Shown here: positions 52,448 through 62,222 of the stretch, piece by piece | Position numbering within the stretch: the stretch's first letter is position 1 | How the letters are laid out: every line of letters starts with the position of its first letter | Source: Chromobacterium subtsugae | Lineage (GTDB): Bacteria; Pseudomonadota; Gammaproteobacteria; Burkholderiales; Chromobacteriaceae | Assembly (NCBI RefSeq): GCF_001676875.1 | Contig: NZ_JYKA01000011.1 | Location: forward strand, 1-64,000 | DNA length: 64,000 nt | Reading direction: 5' to 3' | The notes under the pieces: generated by a model | The model's input: the letters and a program-made list of their open reading frames with translations, nothing else | Databases searched by the model: none | Told to the model about the DNA's origin: nothing | Program-made: the position numbers and the translations under genes

Positions 52448-52846
52448 TTATGCTTGGTTGTGGCCGTTGGCGCGCTTGCCCAGCGATTTTTCGCACTGGC
52501 CGCGCAATTGGCCGATTTCTGTCAGCACCACCTTGATGTCTTCCATCTGCGCCAAGAGCTGCTGCTCCTTGCGCGCCAGGATGCGGATGAATTCCTGCAG
52601 CTGCGGCGCGTCGTCGCGCGCCGCGTCGTACAGCGCGAACAGCTCGCGGATTTCCTGCAGGGACAAGCCGATGCGCTTGCCGCGCAAAATCAGCATCAAC
52701 CGCACGCGGTCGCGGCGGTTGTAGATGCGGCGCTGCCCAGCCCGCTCCGGCACCAACAGGCCCTGGTCCTCGTAAAAGCGTATCGCGCGGGTGGTGATGT
52801 CGAACTCCTGCGCCAGTTCGGTGATGTTGAAAACCTGCTCCGCCAT
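52448..52846 (-). CDS. liuR: LiuR-like MerR family regulator of branched-chain acid catabolism
   Basis: 132 residues. An N-terminal MerR helix-turn-helix (FNITELAQEFDITTRAIRFYEDQGLLVPERAGQRRIYNRRD) and a coiled-coil dimer helix after it match LiuR. ATG at 52846 has GGAG nine bases upstream; an earlier in-frame Met is less likely. A 16-bp palindrome in the intergenic region is the probable operator. It lies divergent to the valine operon and upstream of the thiolase. The ligand is not known from sequence. Confidence 0.85.
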   Translation of the reverse strand: MAEQVFNITELAQEFDITTRAIRFYEDQGLLVPERAGQRRIYNRRDRVRLMLILRGKRIGLSLQEIRELFALYDAARDDAPQLQEFIRILARKEQQLLAQMEDIKVVLTEIGQLRGQCEKSLGKRANGHNQA

Positions 52847-52921
52847 GAATGCCGCTCCCTGCTGTCGCTCTGCGGCCATGGGCGCCACAGTTGGCTGGTT
52901 TATGCTCATTGTCTGTTGACG

Positions 52922-52937
52922 TTGACGTAAACGTCAA
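52922..52937. promoter_or_regulatory. LiuR-type operator palindrome
   Basis: TTGACGTAAACGTCAA, a near-perfect 16-bp dyad (one mismatched pair at the centre), between divergent liuR and the dehydrogenase gene. An overlapping extra half-site TTGACG lies just to the left (52916-52921). LiuR-family sites in proteobacteria have this TTTACGT/TTGACGT form. Confidence 0.75.
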
Positions 52938-52979
52938 GTTATCGTGACCACAATAGAGCAAATAATCCAGGAGAGCCAG

Positions 52980-53828
52980 ATGAGCAAGAAAATCGGTGTG
53001 GTGGGCGCGGGCACCATGGGCAACGGCATTGCCCAGGTCTTCGCGATGAAGGGCTTCGAGGTGCTGCTGGCCGACGTCAGCGACGCCGCGCTGGTGAAAG
53101 GCATGGCCAACATCAATATCAGCCTGCAGCGGATGGCCAAGAAAGAACTGATCGCCGAGGCCAACATCCCCGGCATCGTCGCCCACATCCGCGCCACCAC
53201 CCAGCTGGCCGATCTGGCCGGCTGCGACGTGGTGATAGAAGCCGCCACCGAGAACGCCGCCATCAAGGAGCAGATCTTCCGCGATCTGGACGCCGCCGTC
53301 GGCGAAAAGTGCGTGCTGGCCTCCAACACCTCGTCCATCTCACTCACCCGCATCGCCAGCTGGGTCAGCCATCCGGAACGGGTGGTCGGCATGCACTTCA
53401 TGAACCCGGTGCCGCTGATGCAGCTGGTGGAAATCATCCGCGCGCTGCAAACCGGCGACGAGGCCTACAACACCGTGTTCCATCTGTCCCAGGCGCTGGA
53501 CAAGACCCCGGTGACGGTGAAGGACGGCGCCGGCTTCGTCTCCAACCGCGTGCTGATGCCGATGATCAACGAAGCCGCCTTCGCGCTGTATGAAAACCTG
53601 GCCACCGCCGAAGACATCGACACCGTGATGAAGCTGGGCATGAACCACCCGATCGGCCCGCTGGCGCTGGCCGATCTGATCGGCCTGGATACCTGCCTGT
53701 CCATCATGGACATCCTGCACCGCGAATTCCGCGACAGCAAATACCGCGCCTGCCCGCTGCTGGCGCAGCTGGTGCAGGCCGGACACCTGGGCCGCAAGAG
53801 CGGCAAGGGTTTCTATAGCTACAACTGA
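52980..53828 (+). CDS. 3-hydroxybutyryl-CoA dehydrogenase
   Basis: 282 residues with an NAD-binding motif [14 protein letters not shown], the HAD signature region ([29 protein letters not shown]) and SGKGFYSYN at the end. It oxidises 3-hydroxyacyl-CoA. The start is ATG at 52980, after GAGAGCC. It is the first gene of the plus-strand operon and is under the LiuR-type operator. Confidence 0.92.
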   Translation: MSKKIGVVGAGTMGNGIAQVFAMKGFEVLLADVSDAALVKGMANINISLQRMAKKELIAEANIPGIVAHIRATTQLADLAGCDVVIEAATENAAIKEQIFRDLDAAVGEKCVLASNTSSISLTRIASWVSHPERVVGMHFMNPVPLMQLVEIIRALQTGDEAYNTVFHLSQALDKTPVTVKDGAGFVSNRVLMPMINEAAFALYENLATAEDIDTVMKLGMNHPIGPLALADLIGLDTCLSIMDILHREFRDSKYRACPLLAQLVQAGHLGRKSGKGFYSYN

Positions 53829-53868
53829 GCAGCGCCATCAGCCCGAACACTATAGAGGAGGCAGTGCC

Positions 53869-55371
53869 ATGAGCCAGTCAGTACCCAGCGTCAAACTGTT
53901 GATCGGCGGCGAGTTCGTCGAATCCCGCACCACGGAATGGCGCGACATCGTCAATCCGGCCACCCAGGAAGTGCTGGCGCGCGTGCCGCTGGCCACCGCG
54001 GACGAAGTCAACGCCGCCGTCGCCGCCGCCAAGGAAGCGTTCAAGACCTGGAAGAAAACGCCTATCGGCGCCCGCGCCCGCGTTTTCCTGAAATACCAGC
54101 AACTGATCCGCGAGCACATGAAGGAGCTGGCCGCCATCCTCACCGCCGAGCAGGGCAAGACTCTGGCCGACGCGGAAGGAGACATCTTCCGCGGCCTGGA
54201 AGTGGTGGAGCACGCCGCCAATATCGGCACGCTGCAAATGGGCGAATACGCCGAGAACGTCGCCGGCGGCGTCGATACCTACTCGGTGCTGCAGCCGCTG
54301 GGCGTGTGCGCCGGCATCACCCCGTTCAACTTCCCGGCGATGATTCCGCTGTGGATGTTCCCGATGGCCATCGCCACCGGCAACACCTTCGTGCTGAAGC
54401 CGTCCGAGCAGGACCCGATGGTGACGATGCGGCTGGCGGAGCTGGCGCTGGAAGCCGGCATTCCCAAAGGCGTGCTGAACGTGGTGCACGGCGCGGCATC
54501 GGTCGTCGACGCCATCTGCGACCACCCCGACATCAAGGCGGTGTCCTTCGTCGGCTCCACCAAGGTGGGCACCCACGTCTACCAGCGCGCCACCCTGTCC
54601 GGCAAGCGCGCGCAATGCATGATGGGCGCCAAGAACCACGCTATCGTGCTGCCCGACGCCAATAAGGAACAGGCGCTCAACCAATTGGTGGGCGCGGCCT
54701 TCGGCGCCGCCGGCCAGCGTTGCATGGCGCTGACCGTGGCGGTGCTGGTCGGCGAGGCGCAAAGCTGGATTCCGGAGCTGGCGGCCAAGGCGCGCGGCCT
54801 GAAGGTGGGCGCCGGCAAGGACAACCTGGACCTGGGCCCGCTGATTTCCCGCGCCGCCCGCGACCGGGTGGAAGGCCTGATCGCCAAGGGCGTGGAACAA
54901 GGCGCCAAGCTGGAGCTGGATGGCCGCGGCGTGCAGGTGGCCGGCTTCGAGCGCGGCAACTTCGTCGGCCCGACCATCTTCTCCGGCGTGAAGCCGGGCA
55001 TGGCCATCTACGACCAGGAAGTGTTCGGCCCGGTGCTGTGCCTGGCGGCGGCGGACACCTTGGACGAAGCCATCGCCATCATCAATGCCAATCCCAACGG
55101 CAACGGCACCGCCATCTTCACCCAAAGCGGCGCGGCGGCGCGCAAGTTCCAGGAAGACATCGACGTCGGCCAGGTGGGCATCAACGTGCCGATTCCTGTG
55201 CCGGTGCCGCTGTTCAGCTTTACCGGCAGCCGCGCGTCCAAGCTGGGCGACCTCGGCCCCTACGGCAAGCAGGTGGTGGCTTTCTACACCCAGACTAAAA
55301 CCGTCACCAGCCGCTGGTTCGATGACGAAGCCAGCATGGGCAAGGTCCACACCACCATCTCGCTGCGTTGA
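53869..55371 (+). CDS. mmsA: Methylmalonate-semialdehyde dehydrogenase (CoA-acylating)
   Basis: 500-residue aldehyde dehydrogenase producing propionyl-CoA from methylmalonate semialdehyde in valine breakdown. The Cys nucleophile lies in [17 protein letters not shown] (about 285), and [24 protein letters not shown] is the MmsA-specific stretch. Length fits. GAGGAGGCAG lies upstream of the start. It is 40 bases after the dehydrogenase gene, in the operon. Confidence 0.94.
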   Translation: MSQSVPSVKLLIGGEFVESRTTEWRDIVNPATQEVLARVPLATADEVNAAVAAAKEAFKTWKKTPIGARARVFLKYQQLIREHMKELAAILTAEQGKTLADAEGDIFRGLEVVEHAANIGTLQMGEYAENVAGGVDTYSVLQPLGVCAGITPFNFPAMIPLWMFPMAIATGNTFVLKPSEQDPMVTMRLAELALEAGIPKGVLNVVHGAASVVDAICDHPDIKAVSFVGSTKVGTHVYQRATLSGKRAQCMMGAKNHAIVLPDANKEQALNQLVGAAFGAAGQRCMALTVAVLVGEAQSWIPELAAKARGLKVGAGKDNLDLGPLISRAARDRVEGLIAKGVEQGAKLELDGRGVQVAGFERGNFVGPTIFSGVKPGMAIYDQEVFGPVLCLAAADTLDEAIAIINANPNGNGTAIFTQSGAAARKFQEDIDVGQVGINVPIPVPVPLFSFTGSRASKLGDLGPYGKQVVAFYTQTKTVTSRWFDDEASMGKVHTTISLR

Positions 55372-55424
55372 TTTTCCGCAGGGCGGACACGCGCGTCCGC
55401 CCTGCCACCGATTGGGAATGGAAT

Positions 55425-56585
55425 ATGAATTTCGAACTGAACGAAGACCAGATCGCCTTCCAGCAAAGCGCCCGCGACTTCGCCGAGCGCGAGCTGGCCC
55501 CGCACGCCGCCGAATGGGACGCCGAATCCCACTTCCCGCTGGACGTGATCCGCCAGAGCGGCGACATGGGCTTTCTGGGCCTGTACACGCCGGAAACCTA
55601 CGGCGGCTTGGGCCTGCCGCGGCTGGACTCCGCCATCATATTCGAGGAGCTCGCCGCCGGCTGCACCTCCACCGCCGCCTACCTGACCATCCACAATATG
55701 GTCAGCTGGATGATAGCCAGCTTCGGCGGCAAGCAGCTGGCCGAACAATGGGTGCCGAAAATGGTGACCGGCGAAGTGCTGGGCAGCTACTGTCTGACCG
55801 AGCCGGGCGCCGGCTCCGACGCCGCCTCCTTGAAAACCCGCGCCGAGAAAAAGGGCGAAGTTTACGTGCTCAACGGCGGCAAGATGTTCATCTCCGGCGC
55901 CGGCAGCACCCAGGTGCTGGTGGTGATGGCCCGCACCGGCGGCCCCGGCCCCAAGGGCATCTCCGCCTTCGTGGTGCCCGCCGACGCGCCGGGGATCAGC
56001 TACGGCAAGAAGGAAAAGAAAATGGGCTGGAACAGCCAGCCCACCCGCGCCATCACCTTCGACAACGTCGAAATCCCGGTGGAGAATCGTCTGGGGGAGG
56101 AAGGCCAGGGCTTCGCCTTCGCGATGAAAGGCCTGGACGGCGGCCGCATCAATATCGCCACCTGCGCCGTCGGCACCGCTCAAGCCGCGTTGAACGCCGC
56201 CCAGCGCTATGTGCAGGAACGCCAACAGTTCGGCCAGCCGCTGGCCGAGCTGCAAACCGTGCAATTCCGCCTGGCCGACATGCTGACCGAACTGGTGGCC
56301 GCGCGCCAGATGGTGCGCCTGGCCGCCTGGAAGCTGGACAGCGGCAGCGCCGACGCCACCGCTTATTGCGCGATGGCAAAGCGCCTGGCCACCGATTTGA
56401 GTTTCAATATCGCCAACAACGCGCTGCAGCTGTTCGGCGGCTACGGCTATCTGCAGGACTTCCCGCTGGAGCGCCATGTGCGCGACCTGCGCGTGCACCA
56501 GATCCTGGAAGGCACCAACGAAGTGATGCGGATGATAGTCGGCCGCAAGCTGCTGCAAGACGGCGCGCTGGAAACGCTGCGCTAA
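55425..56585 (+). CDS. Acyl-CoA dehydrogenase (isobutyryl-CoA type)
   Basis: 386-residue FAD enzyme. YCLTEPGAGSDAASLKT and GYGYLQDFPLERHVRDLRVHQILEGTNEVMRMIV are the family motifs; the catalytic Glu is in the latter (EGTNE). The start at 55425 (MNFELNEDQIAFQQ) is the conserved one. In an operon with mmsA, mmsB and a hydroxyisobutyryl-CoA hydrolase, isobutyryl-CoA is the expected substrate. Confidence 0.9.
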   Translation: MNFELNEDQIAFQQSARDFAERELAPHAAEWDAESHFPLDVIRQSGDMGFLGLYTPETYGGLGLPRLDSAIIFEELAAGCTSTAAYLTIHNMVSWMIASFGGKQLAEQWVPKMVTGEVLGSYCLTEPGAGSDAASLKTRAEKKGEVYVLNGGKMFISGAGSTQVLVVMARTGGPGPKGISAFVVPADAPGISYGKKEKKMGWNSQPTRAITFDNVEIPVENRLGEEGQGFAFAMKGLDGGRINIATCAVGTAQAALNAAQRYVQERQQFGQPLAELQTVQFRLADMLTELVAARQMVRLAAWKLDSGSADATAYCAMAKRLATDLSFNIANNALQLFGGYGYLQDFPLERHVRDLRVHQILEGTNEVMRMIVGRKLLQDGALETLR

Positions 56586-56655
56586 GCCCAATATCAGCCA
56601 GCGCGAGGGCAGGCGCCGCCTGCTCTCGCCAAGAATAAATACTCGAGGAATCTCC

Positions 56656-57438
56656 GTGCAAAACTACGCCCACCTGAACGTGGAAAAACGCGGCCACACA
56701 GCCGTAGTCACCATCGACAACCCGCCGGCCAACACCTGGAACCGCGCCAGCCTCACCGCGCTGAAACAGCTGATTGCCGACCTCAACGCCGACCGCGACA
56801 TCTACGCGCTGGTGATCACCGGCCAGGGCGAGAAGTTCTTCTCCGCCGGCGCCGACCTGAATATGTTCGCCGACGGCGACAAGAAAATCGCCACCGAGAT
56901 GACCATGCTGTTCGGCGAGGCTTTCGAGGCGCTGTCGGCTTTCCGCGGCGTCAGCATCGCCGCCGTCAATGGCTACGCGATGGGCGGCGGCCTGGAGTGC
57001 GCGCTGGCCTGCGACATCCGCATCGCCGAAGAGCAGGCGCAGATGGCGCTGCCGGAAGCCGGCGTCGGCCTCTTGCCCTGCGCCGGCGGCACCCAGAACC
57101 TGGCGTGGCTGGTGGGCGAAGGCTGGGCCAAACGGATGATTCTGTGCGGCGAGCGCGTCAACGCCGCCACCGCCGAGCGCATCGGCTTGGTGGAACAGGT
57201 GGTGGCCAAGGGCGAGGCGCTGGAAACCGCGCTCAAGCTGGCCGAGGGCGTGGCCAAGCAGTCGCCGTCGTCGGTCGGCGTGTGCAAACAGCTGGTGCAG
57301 GCCGCCCGTCTGCAGCCCCCCGCCTGGAACCTGATCAAGGAACGCGAAGCCTTCATCAAGCTGTTCGACACCCACGACCAGGGCGAAGGCACCCGCGCCT
57401 TCCTGGAAAAGCGCGCGCCGAACTGGAAGAACGCCTAG
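56656..57438 (+). CDS. Enoyl-CoA hydratase
   Basis: 260-residue crotonase-fold hydratase. Motifs: FSAGADLNMFADGD for the oxyanion loop, AVNGYAMGGGLECALACDIRIA, and MALPEAGVGLLPCAGGTQ, which contains the catalytic Glu. The start codon is GTG at 56656 with AGGA seven bases upstream. It hydrates methacrylyl-CoA in this operon context. Confidence 0.88.
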   Translation: MQNYAHLNVEKRGHTAVVTIDNPPANTWNRASLTALKQLIADLNADRDIYALVITGQGEKFFSAGADLNMFADGDKKIATEMTMLFGEAFEALSAFRGVSIAAVNGYAMGGGLECALACDIRIAEEQAQMALPEAGVGLLPCAGGTQNLAWLVGEGWAKRMILCGERVNAATAERIGLVEQVVAKGEALETALKLAEGVAKQSPSSVGVCKQLVQAARLQPPAWNLIKEREAFIKLFDTHDQGEGTRAFLEKRAPNWKNA

Positions 57439-57469
57439 CCCCCGCCCACTACTCGAACAAGGAGCCGCC

Positions 57470-58588
57470 ATGCAAGACGTGGTGCTGTTTGACGAACTGA
57501 CTACCGGCGACGGCCATCGCATCGCCATCGCCACCCTGAATGCCGAGAAATCGCTGAACGCGCTGACGCTGGACATGATCCGGCTGCTGGACGCCCGCCT
57601 CACCATCTGGGAGCGCGACGCAGGCATCGTCGCCGTGGTGCTGCGCGGCGCCGGCGAACGCGCCTTCTGCGCCGGCGGCGACGTGCGCAGCCTGCGCGAC
57701 AAGCTGATCAGCGAACCGCACTATCCCAATCCGCACGCGGTGGCCTTCTTCACCGAAGAATACACGCTGGACTACCGCATCCATCGCTACAGGAAACCCT
57801 TGATTGTATGGGGCGGCGGCATCGTGATGGGCGGCGGCCTGGGCCTGATGGCCGGCGCCGGCCACCGCGTGGTCACGCCGGCCACCCGCATCGCCATGCC
57901 GGAAATCACCATCGGCCTGTACCCGGATGTCGGCGGCAGCTGGTTCCTGCAACGGATGCCGGCGCACCTGGGCCTGTTCCTGGCGCTGACCGGCGCGCCG
58001 CTGAACGCGCACGACGCGCTGATCGCCAACCTGGCCGACCATGTGCTGGCAGCGGACGCCTATCCGGCGCTGCTGGAGGCCTTGCAAGCGGCAAACTGGG
58101 GCGACGACGCCCATGCTCGCCCGGCCTTGGTCAGCGCGCTGCTGAACCAGTTGGAGGGCCAGCTGGGCGACGCGCTGCCGGCGTCCAATGTCGAGCGCAA
58201 TCTGCTGGCGGTGCACCGGCTGATGAACAAGGGCGACCTGGCCGCCGTCAGCGCCGCGCTGAGCGAAACGGCGTTCGAAGACCCATGGCTCGCTGACGCC
58301 GCCAAGAACTTCCGCCACGGCTGCCCCACTTCCGCCGCCGTCAGCTGGGAAATCCTCAACCGCTCCAAACACATGTCGCTGGCCGAGGCGCTGCGGATGG
58401 AACTGGCGCTGTCGGTCAACTTCTGCGCCCGCTCCGACTTCCCGGAAGGCGTGCGCGCGCTGCTGGTGGACAAGGACCGCAATCCGCATTGGAGCCGGCA
58501 GTTGGCCGACATCGACCAGGCCTGGGTGGACGGCCACTTCGATTCGCCGTGGCGCGAAGCCGACCACCCGTTGGCTGGCTTGAAATAA
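57470..58588 (+). CDS. 3-hydroxyisobutyryl-CoA hydrolase
   Basis: 372-residue crotonase-fold enzyme longer than hydratases. AFCAGGDVRSLRDKL, GGGIVMGGGLGLMAGAGHRVVT and MPEITIGLYPDVGGSWFLQRMP match HIBCH, including the Glu/Asp pair of that type. It releases 3-hydroxyisobutyrate for the MmsB-type dehydrogenase encoded next. GGAGCC precedes the start. Confidence 0.92.
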   Translation: MQDVVLFDELTTGDGHRIAIATLNAEKSLNALTLDMIRLLDARLTIWERDAGIVAVVLRGAGERAFCAGGDVRSLRDKLISEPHYPNPHAVAFFTEEYTLDYRIHRYRKPLIVWGGGIVMGGGLGLMAGAGHRVVTPATRIAMPEITIGLYPDVGGSWFLQRMPAHLGLFLALTGAPLNAHDALIANLADHVLAADAYPALLEALQAANWGDDAHARPALVSALLNQLEGQLGDALPASNVERNLLAVHRLMNKGDLAAVSAALSETAFEDPWLADAAKNFRHGCPTSAAVSWEILNRSKHMSLAEALRMELALSVNFCARSDFPEGVRALLVDKDRNPHWSRQLADIDQAWVDGHFDSPWREADHPLAGLK

Positions 58589-58616
58589 CAACGACAAGCA
58601 TAAAGAGGAGAACCGC

Positions 58617-59510
58617 ATGGAAAACATCGCCTTCATCGGCCTGGGCAATATGGGCGGGCCGATGGCCGTCAATCTGCTGAACAAGGGCTTCAAAGTCAGC
58701 GCTTTCGATCTGTCGGCCGACGCGCTGGCCCGCGTGGCCGCCGCCGGCGGCCGGGCCGCGTCCAGCGCCGCCGACGCGGCGGAGGGCGCTAGCGTGGTGA
58801 TTTCCATGCTGCCGGCCGGCAAGCACGTGGCTGGGCTGTACCAGAGCGACGACGGCCTGTTCGCCAAGCTGCCCAAGGGCGCGCTGGTCATCGATTGCAG
58901 CACCATAGATGCCGGCACCGCGCGCAAGGTGGCCGAGGAAGCGGCCGCCCGCGGACTCTCGATGCTGGACGCGCCGGTATCCGGCGGCACCGCCGGCGCG
59001 GCGGCCGGCACCCTCACCTTCATCGTCGGCGGCGCGGCGGACGATCTGGAACGCGCCCGCCCGATGCTGGAAGCGATGGGCAAGAACATCTTCCACGCCG
59101 GCGGCCCCGGCGCCGGCCAAACCGCCAAGATCTGCAACAATATGCTGCTGGGCATCCTGATGGCCGGCACCGCCGAAGCGCTGGCCCTGGGCGTGAAGAA
59201 CGGCCTGGACCCGAAAGTGCTGTCGGAGATCATCAGCAAAAGCTCCGGCCGCAATTGGGCCACCGAGCTGTACAACCCCTGGCCCGGCGTGATGGAAAAT
59301 GCGCCGGCCAGCCGCAACTACACCGGCGGCTTCATGTCAGAACTGATGTTGAAGGACCTGGGCCTGGCCGAAGAGACCGCGCTGCAAAGCCACTCCGCCA
59401 ATCCGCTGGGCGCGCTGGCGCGCAATCTGTATGAAGAGCACGTGCACCTGGGCAACGGCAAGCTGGACTTCTCCAGCATCGTCAAGCACTTCCACCGGCT
59501 GGACGGATAA
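58617..59510 (+). CDS. mmsB: 3-hydroxyisobutyrate dehydrogenase
   Basis: 297 residues. NAD-binding GLGNMGGPMAVNLLNKGFKV, the substrate loop LDAPVSGGTAGAAAGTL, and the catalytic Lys in GAGQTAKICNNMLLG (about 171). It yields methylmalonate semialdehyde, the MmsA substrate, so the operon covers isobutyryl-CoA to propionyl-CoA. AGAGGAG lies upstream of the start. It is the last gene before the terminator. Confidence 0.94.
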   Translation: MENIAFIGLGNMGGPMAVNLLNKGFKVSAFDLSADALARVAAAGGRAASSAADAAEGASVVISMLPAGKHVAGLYQSDDGLFAKLPKGALVIDCSTIDAGTARKVAEEAAARGLSMLDAPVSGGTAGAAAGTLTFIVGGAADDLERARPMLEAMGKNIFHAGGPGAGQTAKICNNMLLGILMAGTAEALALGVKNGLDPKVLSEIISKSSGRNWATELYNPWPGVMENAPASRNYTGGFMSELMLKDLGLAEETALQSHSANPLGALARNLYEEHVHLGNGKLDFSSIVKHFHRLDG

Positions 59511-59572
59511 CAGGTCTAGATATCTGCCACATAAAATATGACGTGTGATAGATTGAATCCCGCGTCTGCGGA

Positions 59573-59600
59573 CGGGAGGCCCAGGGCGGCCTCCCGTTTT
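59573..59600 (+). terminator. Terminator of the valine-degradation operon
   Basis: CGGGAGGCC, a 6-base loop, GGCCTCCCG, then TTTT. It begins 63 bases after the mmsB stop. Confidence 0.88.
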
Positions 59601-59645
59601 GCATGAAGACGCGATAAAGTATCAACAAAAGCAAAGTCTGCAAGG

Positions 59646-62165
59646 ATGAACATGCCTCAACTGCACGCCCTGAAGAGCATCGCCGCCGCCACGCTGCTGG
59701 CCTGCGCCCTGCCCGCCGCCGCAGGTTATCAGCAACCTCCGGCCAATATCCTCAAAGCGATGCGCGCGCCATCGCTGCCCGGCCCCAGCCTCAGCCCGGC
59801 CAAAGACAAAATGCTGCTGGTCGCCTGGCAGGAATACCCATCCATCGAACGCGTGGCCGCTCCGTATCTGAAACTGGCCGGCACCCGCGTGGAAACAGCC
59901 AACCGCAGCAAACACGACACCCCTGGCGGCTACGGCATCGCCCCCTGCGCCGAAAGCTTCAAACTGGTGACGATTCCCGGCGGCAAGGAAACCGCCATCG
60001 CCCTGCCGGCCGGCGCCTGCCCGGACGCGCCGATCTGGTCGGCCGACGGCAAGCGCTTCGCCTTCGCCAACGCCACCCGCGACGCGGTCGAGGTATGGGT
60101 GGGCGACGCCGCCAGCGGCAAGATCCGCAAGATTCCCGGCATCCGCCTCAACCCGATGCTGAACGACGAACTGCAATGGATGCCGGACCAGAAAACCCTG
60201 CTGGTCAAGGCCGTGCCGGCCAAACTGGGCGCCGCGCCCGCCAAACAGGCGGCGCCGGATGGCCCGAACGTGCAGGAAGCCGATGGCGAAACCGGTCAAA
60301 GCAGCACCTATGAAACCCGCGACACCCTGTCCAGCCCGCACGACGAGGCGCTGTTCGACTACTACGGCGCCTCGCAGCTGACGCTGGTGGACGCCGCCAG
60401 CGGCAAAACCGCCTTGCTGGGCAAGCCGGCCATCTACGATGCCGTCGACCCCGCGCCGGACGGCAAGCATGTGCTGATCAGCCGCATCGCCAAGCCCTAC
60501 TCCTACGTCACCACCTACGAGCGCTTCCCGCATGAGGTGGAGGTGTGGGACATCACCAGCCCCGCGCGCATCGCCACCCATCACATCGCCTCGCAGCCGC
60601 TGGCCGACCGCGTGCCGGTGCACGGCGAGCCGCTGGGCCCGCGCGACTTCTTCTGGCGCGCCACCGACCCGGCCACGCTGCTGTGGGCGGAAGCGCTGGA
60701 CGGCGGCGACTGGCAGAACACTGCGCCGGCGCGCGACAAGGTCATGCAGCTGAAAGCGCCGTTCACCGCCAAACCGGCGGAAGTGCTGCGCACCACGCAA
60801 CGCTTCGCCGGCATAGGCTGGACCGAACGCGCCGATACCGCGCTGGTGAGCGAAGTCGACCTCAACAAGCACTGGCGCCAGACCCGCGTCGTCAACCTGG
60901 ACGATCCCAAGCAGCCGGCCAAGCTGCTGTGGGACATGGCTTACGACAACCGCTACGCCGATCCGGGCAGCCCGGTGCACCGCACGCTGGCCAACGGCGA
61001 GCGGGTGATCCAGCTGGACGGCGACGCCATCTACCTGGCCGGCGCCGGCGCTTCGCCGCAGGGCAACCGCCCCTTCCTCGACAAATTGAACCTGAAAACC
61101 GGCGTCAGCCAGCGCCTGTTCCGCAGCGACAAGTCCGCATTCGAGCGCTTCATCGCGCTGTCCGGCAAGGACGCCGGCAGCTTCCTCACCTGGCGCCAGA
61201 CGCCGACCGAGGCGCCCAACGCCTTCCTGCGCAAGCTGGGCGCGCCGGTCAGCGCCGACAAGGGCGAAGCCGCGTTCGCATCGAGCGAAACCGCTGTCAC
61301 CCATATCGTCGATCCGACGCCGGAACTGCGCCAGATCAAGAAGCGGCTGGTGAAATACAAGCGCGCCGATGGCCTGGACCTGTCGTTCACGCTGTACACG
61401 CCGCCGGGCTACAAGGAAGGCACCCGCCTCCCCGCCATTCTCAACGCCTATCCGCTGGATTACGCCGACGCAGCCAGCGCCGGCCAGGTCAGCGGCTCGC
61501 AGCAGACCTTCACCCGCCTCTACCAGTACAAATACCTGCTGCTGGCCGGCTACGCCATCATCGACCAGGCCTCGTTCCCGGTGGTGGGCGACCCGAAAGC
61601 CGCCTACGACACGTATCTCGATCAGTTGAAGATGGACGCGGAAGCTGCGGTGGGCGAAGCGGTGAAACTGGGCGTAGTGGACCCGGACCGCGTCGCCGTC
61701 ACCGGCCACAGCCACGGCGCGCTGATGACAGCCAACCTGCTGGCGCACACCGATCTGTTCCGCGCCGGCGCGGCCACCAGCGGCTCTTACAACAAGACGC
61801 TGACGCCGTTCGGCTTCCAGAGCGAGCGCCGCTCGGTATGGGAGGCGCCGGAGGTCTACCGCAAGGTGTCCACCTTCTTCTACGCCGACAAGCTGAAAAC
61901 GCCGATCCTGATCGTGCACGGCAGCGATGACGCCAACCCCGGCACCACGCCGCTGCAGGCCAGCAAGTTCTACGAGGCGATCCGCGGCAACGGCGGCACC
62001 GCCCGCCTGGTGATGCTGCCGCACGAGCCGCATTGGTACGCGGCGCGCGAATCGAACGAGCAACTGGTGTACGAGATGCTGAGCTGGTTCGACAAGTACG
62101 TGAAGAACGCGCCGCCGCGCGCGGCCAAAACCGCGCAAAGCCAGCCGGCGCCGGCCCAGCCGTAA
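59646..62165 (+). CDS. Secreted S9 (prolyl oligopeptidase-family) peptidase
   Basis: 839 residues. A signal peptide (ALKSIAAATLLACALPAAA|GY) suggests a periplasmic or secreted enzyme. A beta-propeller-like middle is followed by an alpha/beta hydrolase domain. The catalytic Ser is in GHSHGALM (about 689), Asp in HGSDDANPGT and His in LPHEPHWY. This is the glutamyl-aminopeptidase-like S9 layout. A short Ala/Pro-rich tail ends the protein. It is monocistronic between two terminators. Confidence 0.88.
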   Translation: MNMPQLHALKSIAAATLLACALPAAAGYQQPPANILKAMRAPSLPGPSLSPAKDKMLLVAWQEYPSIERVAAPYLKLAGTRVETANRSKHDTPGGYGIAPCAESFKLVTIPGGKETAIALPAGACPDAPIWSADGKRFAFANATRDAVEVWVGDAASGKIRKIPGIRLNPMLNDELQWMPDQKTLLVKAVPAKLGAAPAKQAAPDGPNVQEADGETGQSSTYETRDTLSSPHDEALFDYYGASQLTLVDAASGKTALLGKPAIYDAVDPAPDGKHVLISRIAKPYSYVTTYERFPHEVEVWDITSPARIATHHIASQPLADRVPVHGEPLGPRDFFWRATDPATLLWAEALDGGDWQNTAPARDKVMQLKAPFTAKPAEVLRTTQRFAGIGWTERADTALVSEVDLNKHWRQTRVVNLDDPKQPAKLLWDMAYDNRYADPGSPVHRTLANGERVIQLDGDAIYLAGAGASPQGNRPFLDKLNLKTGVSQRLFRSDKSAFERFIALSGKDAGSFLTWRQTPTEAPNAFLRKLGAPVSADKGEAAFASSETAVTHIVDPTPELRQIKKRLVKYKRADGLDLSFTLYTPPGYKEGTRLPAILNAYPLDYADAASAGQVSGSQQTFTRLYQYKYLLLAGYAIIDQASFPVVGDPKAAYDTYLDQLKMDAEAAVGEAVKLGVVDPDRVAVTGHSHGALMTANLLAHTDLFRAGAATSGSYNKTLTPFGFQSERRSVWEAPEVYRKVSTFFYADKLKTPILIVHGSDDANPGTTPLQASKFYEAIRGNGGTARLVMLPHEPHWYAARESNEQLVYEMLSWFDKYVKNAPPRAAKTAQSQPAPAQP

Positions 62166-62185
62166 GCGCGCCGGTCCAGCAAAGC

Positions 62186-62211
62186 AAACGCCCCGCAATG
62201 CGGGGCGTTTT
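62186..62211. terminator. Bidirectional terminator
   Basis: AAACGCCCCGC, loop AAT, GCGGGGCGTTT with T on both strands. It lies between the S9 peptidase and the convergent DUF817 gene. Confidence 0.85.
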
Positions 62212-62222
62212 CGCATCCGGGG

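Noticed and set aside
59622-62216. 864-codon minus-strand open frame opposite the S9 peptidase
   Set aside because: The peptidase has a signal peptide, catalytic triad and flanking terminators; the antisense frame has none and is a codon-bias shadow. The same holds for 39839-42472, 16020-18014 and 8975-10969.
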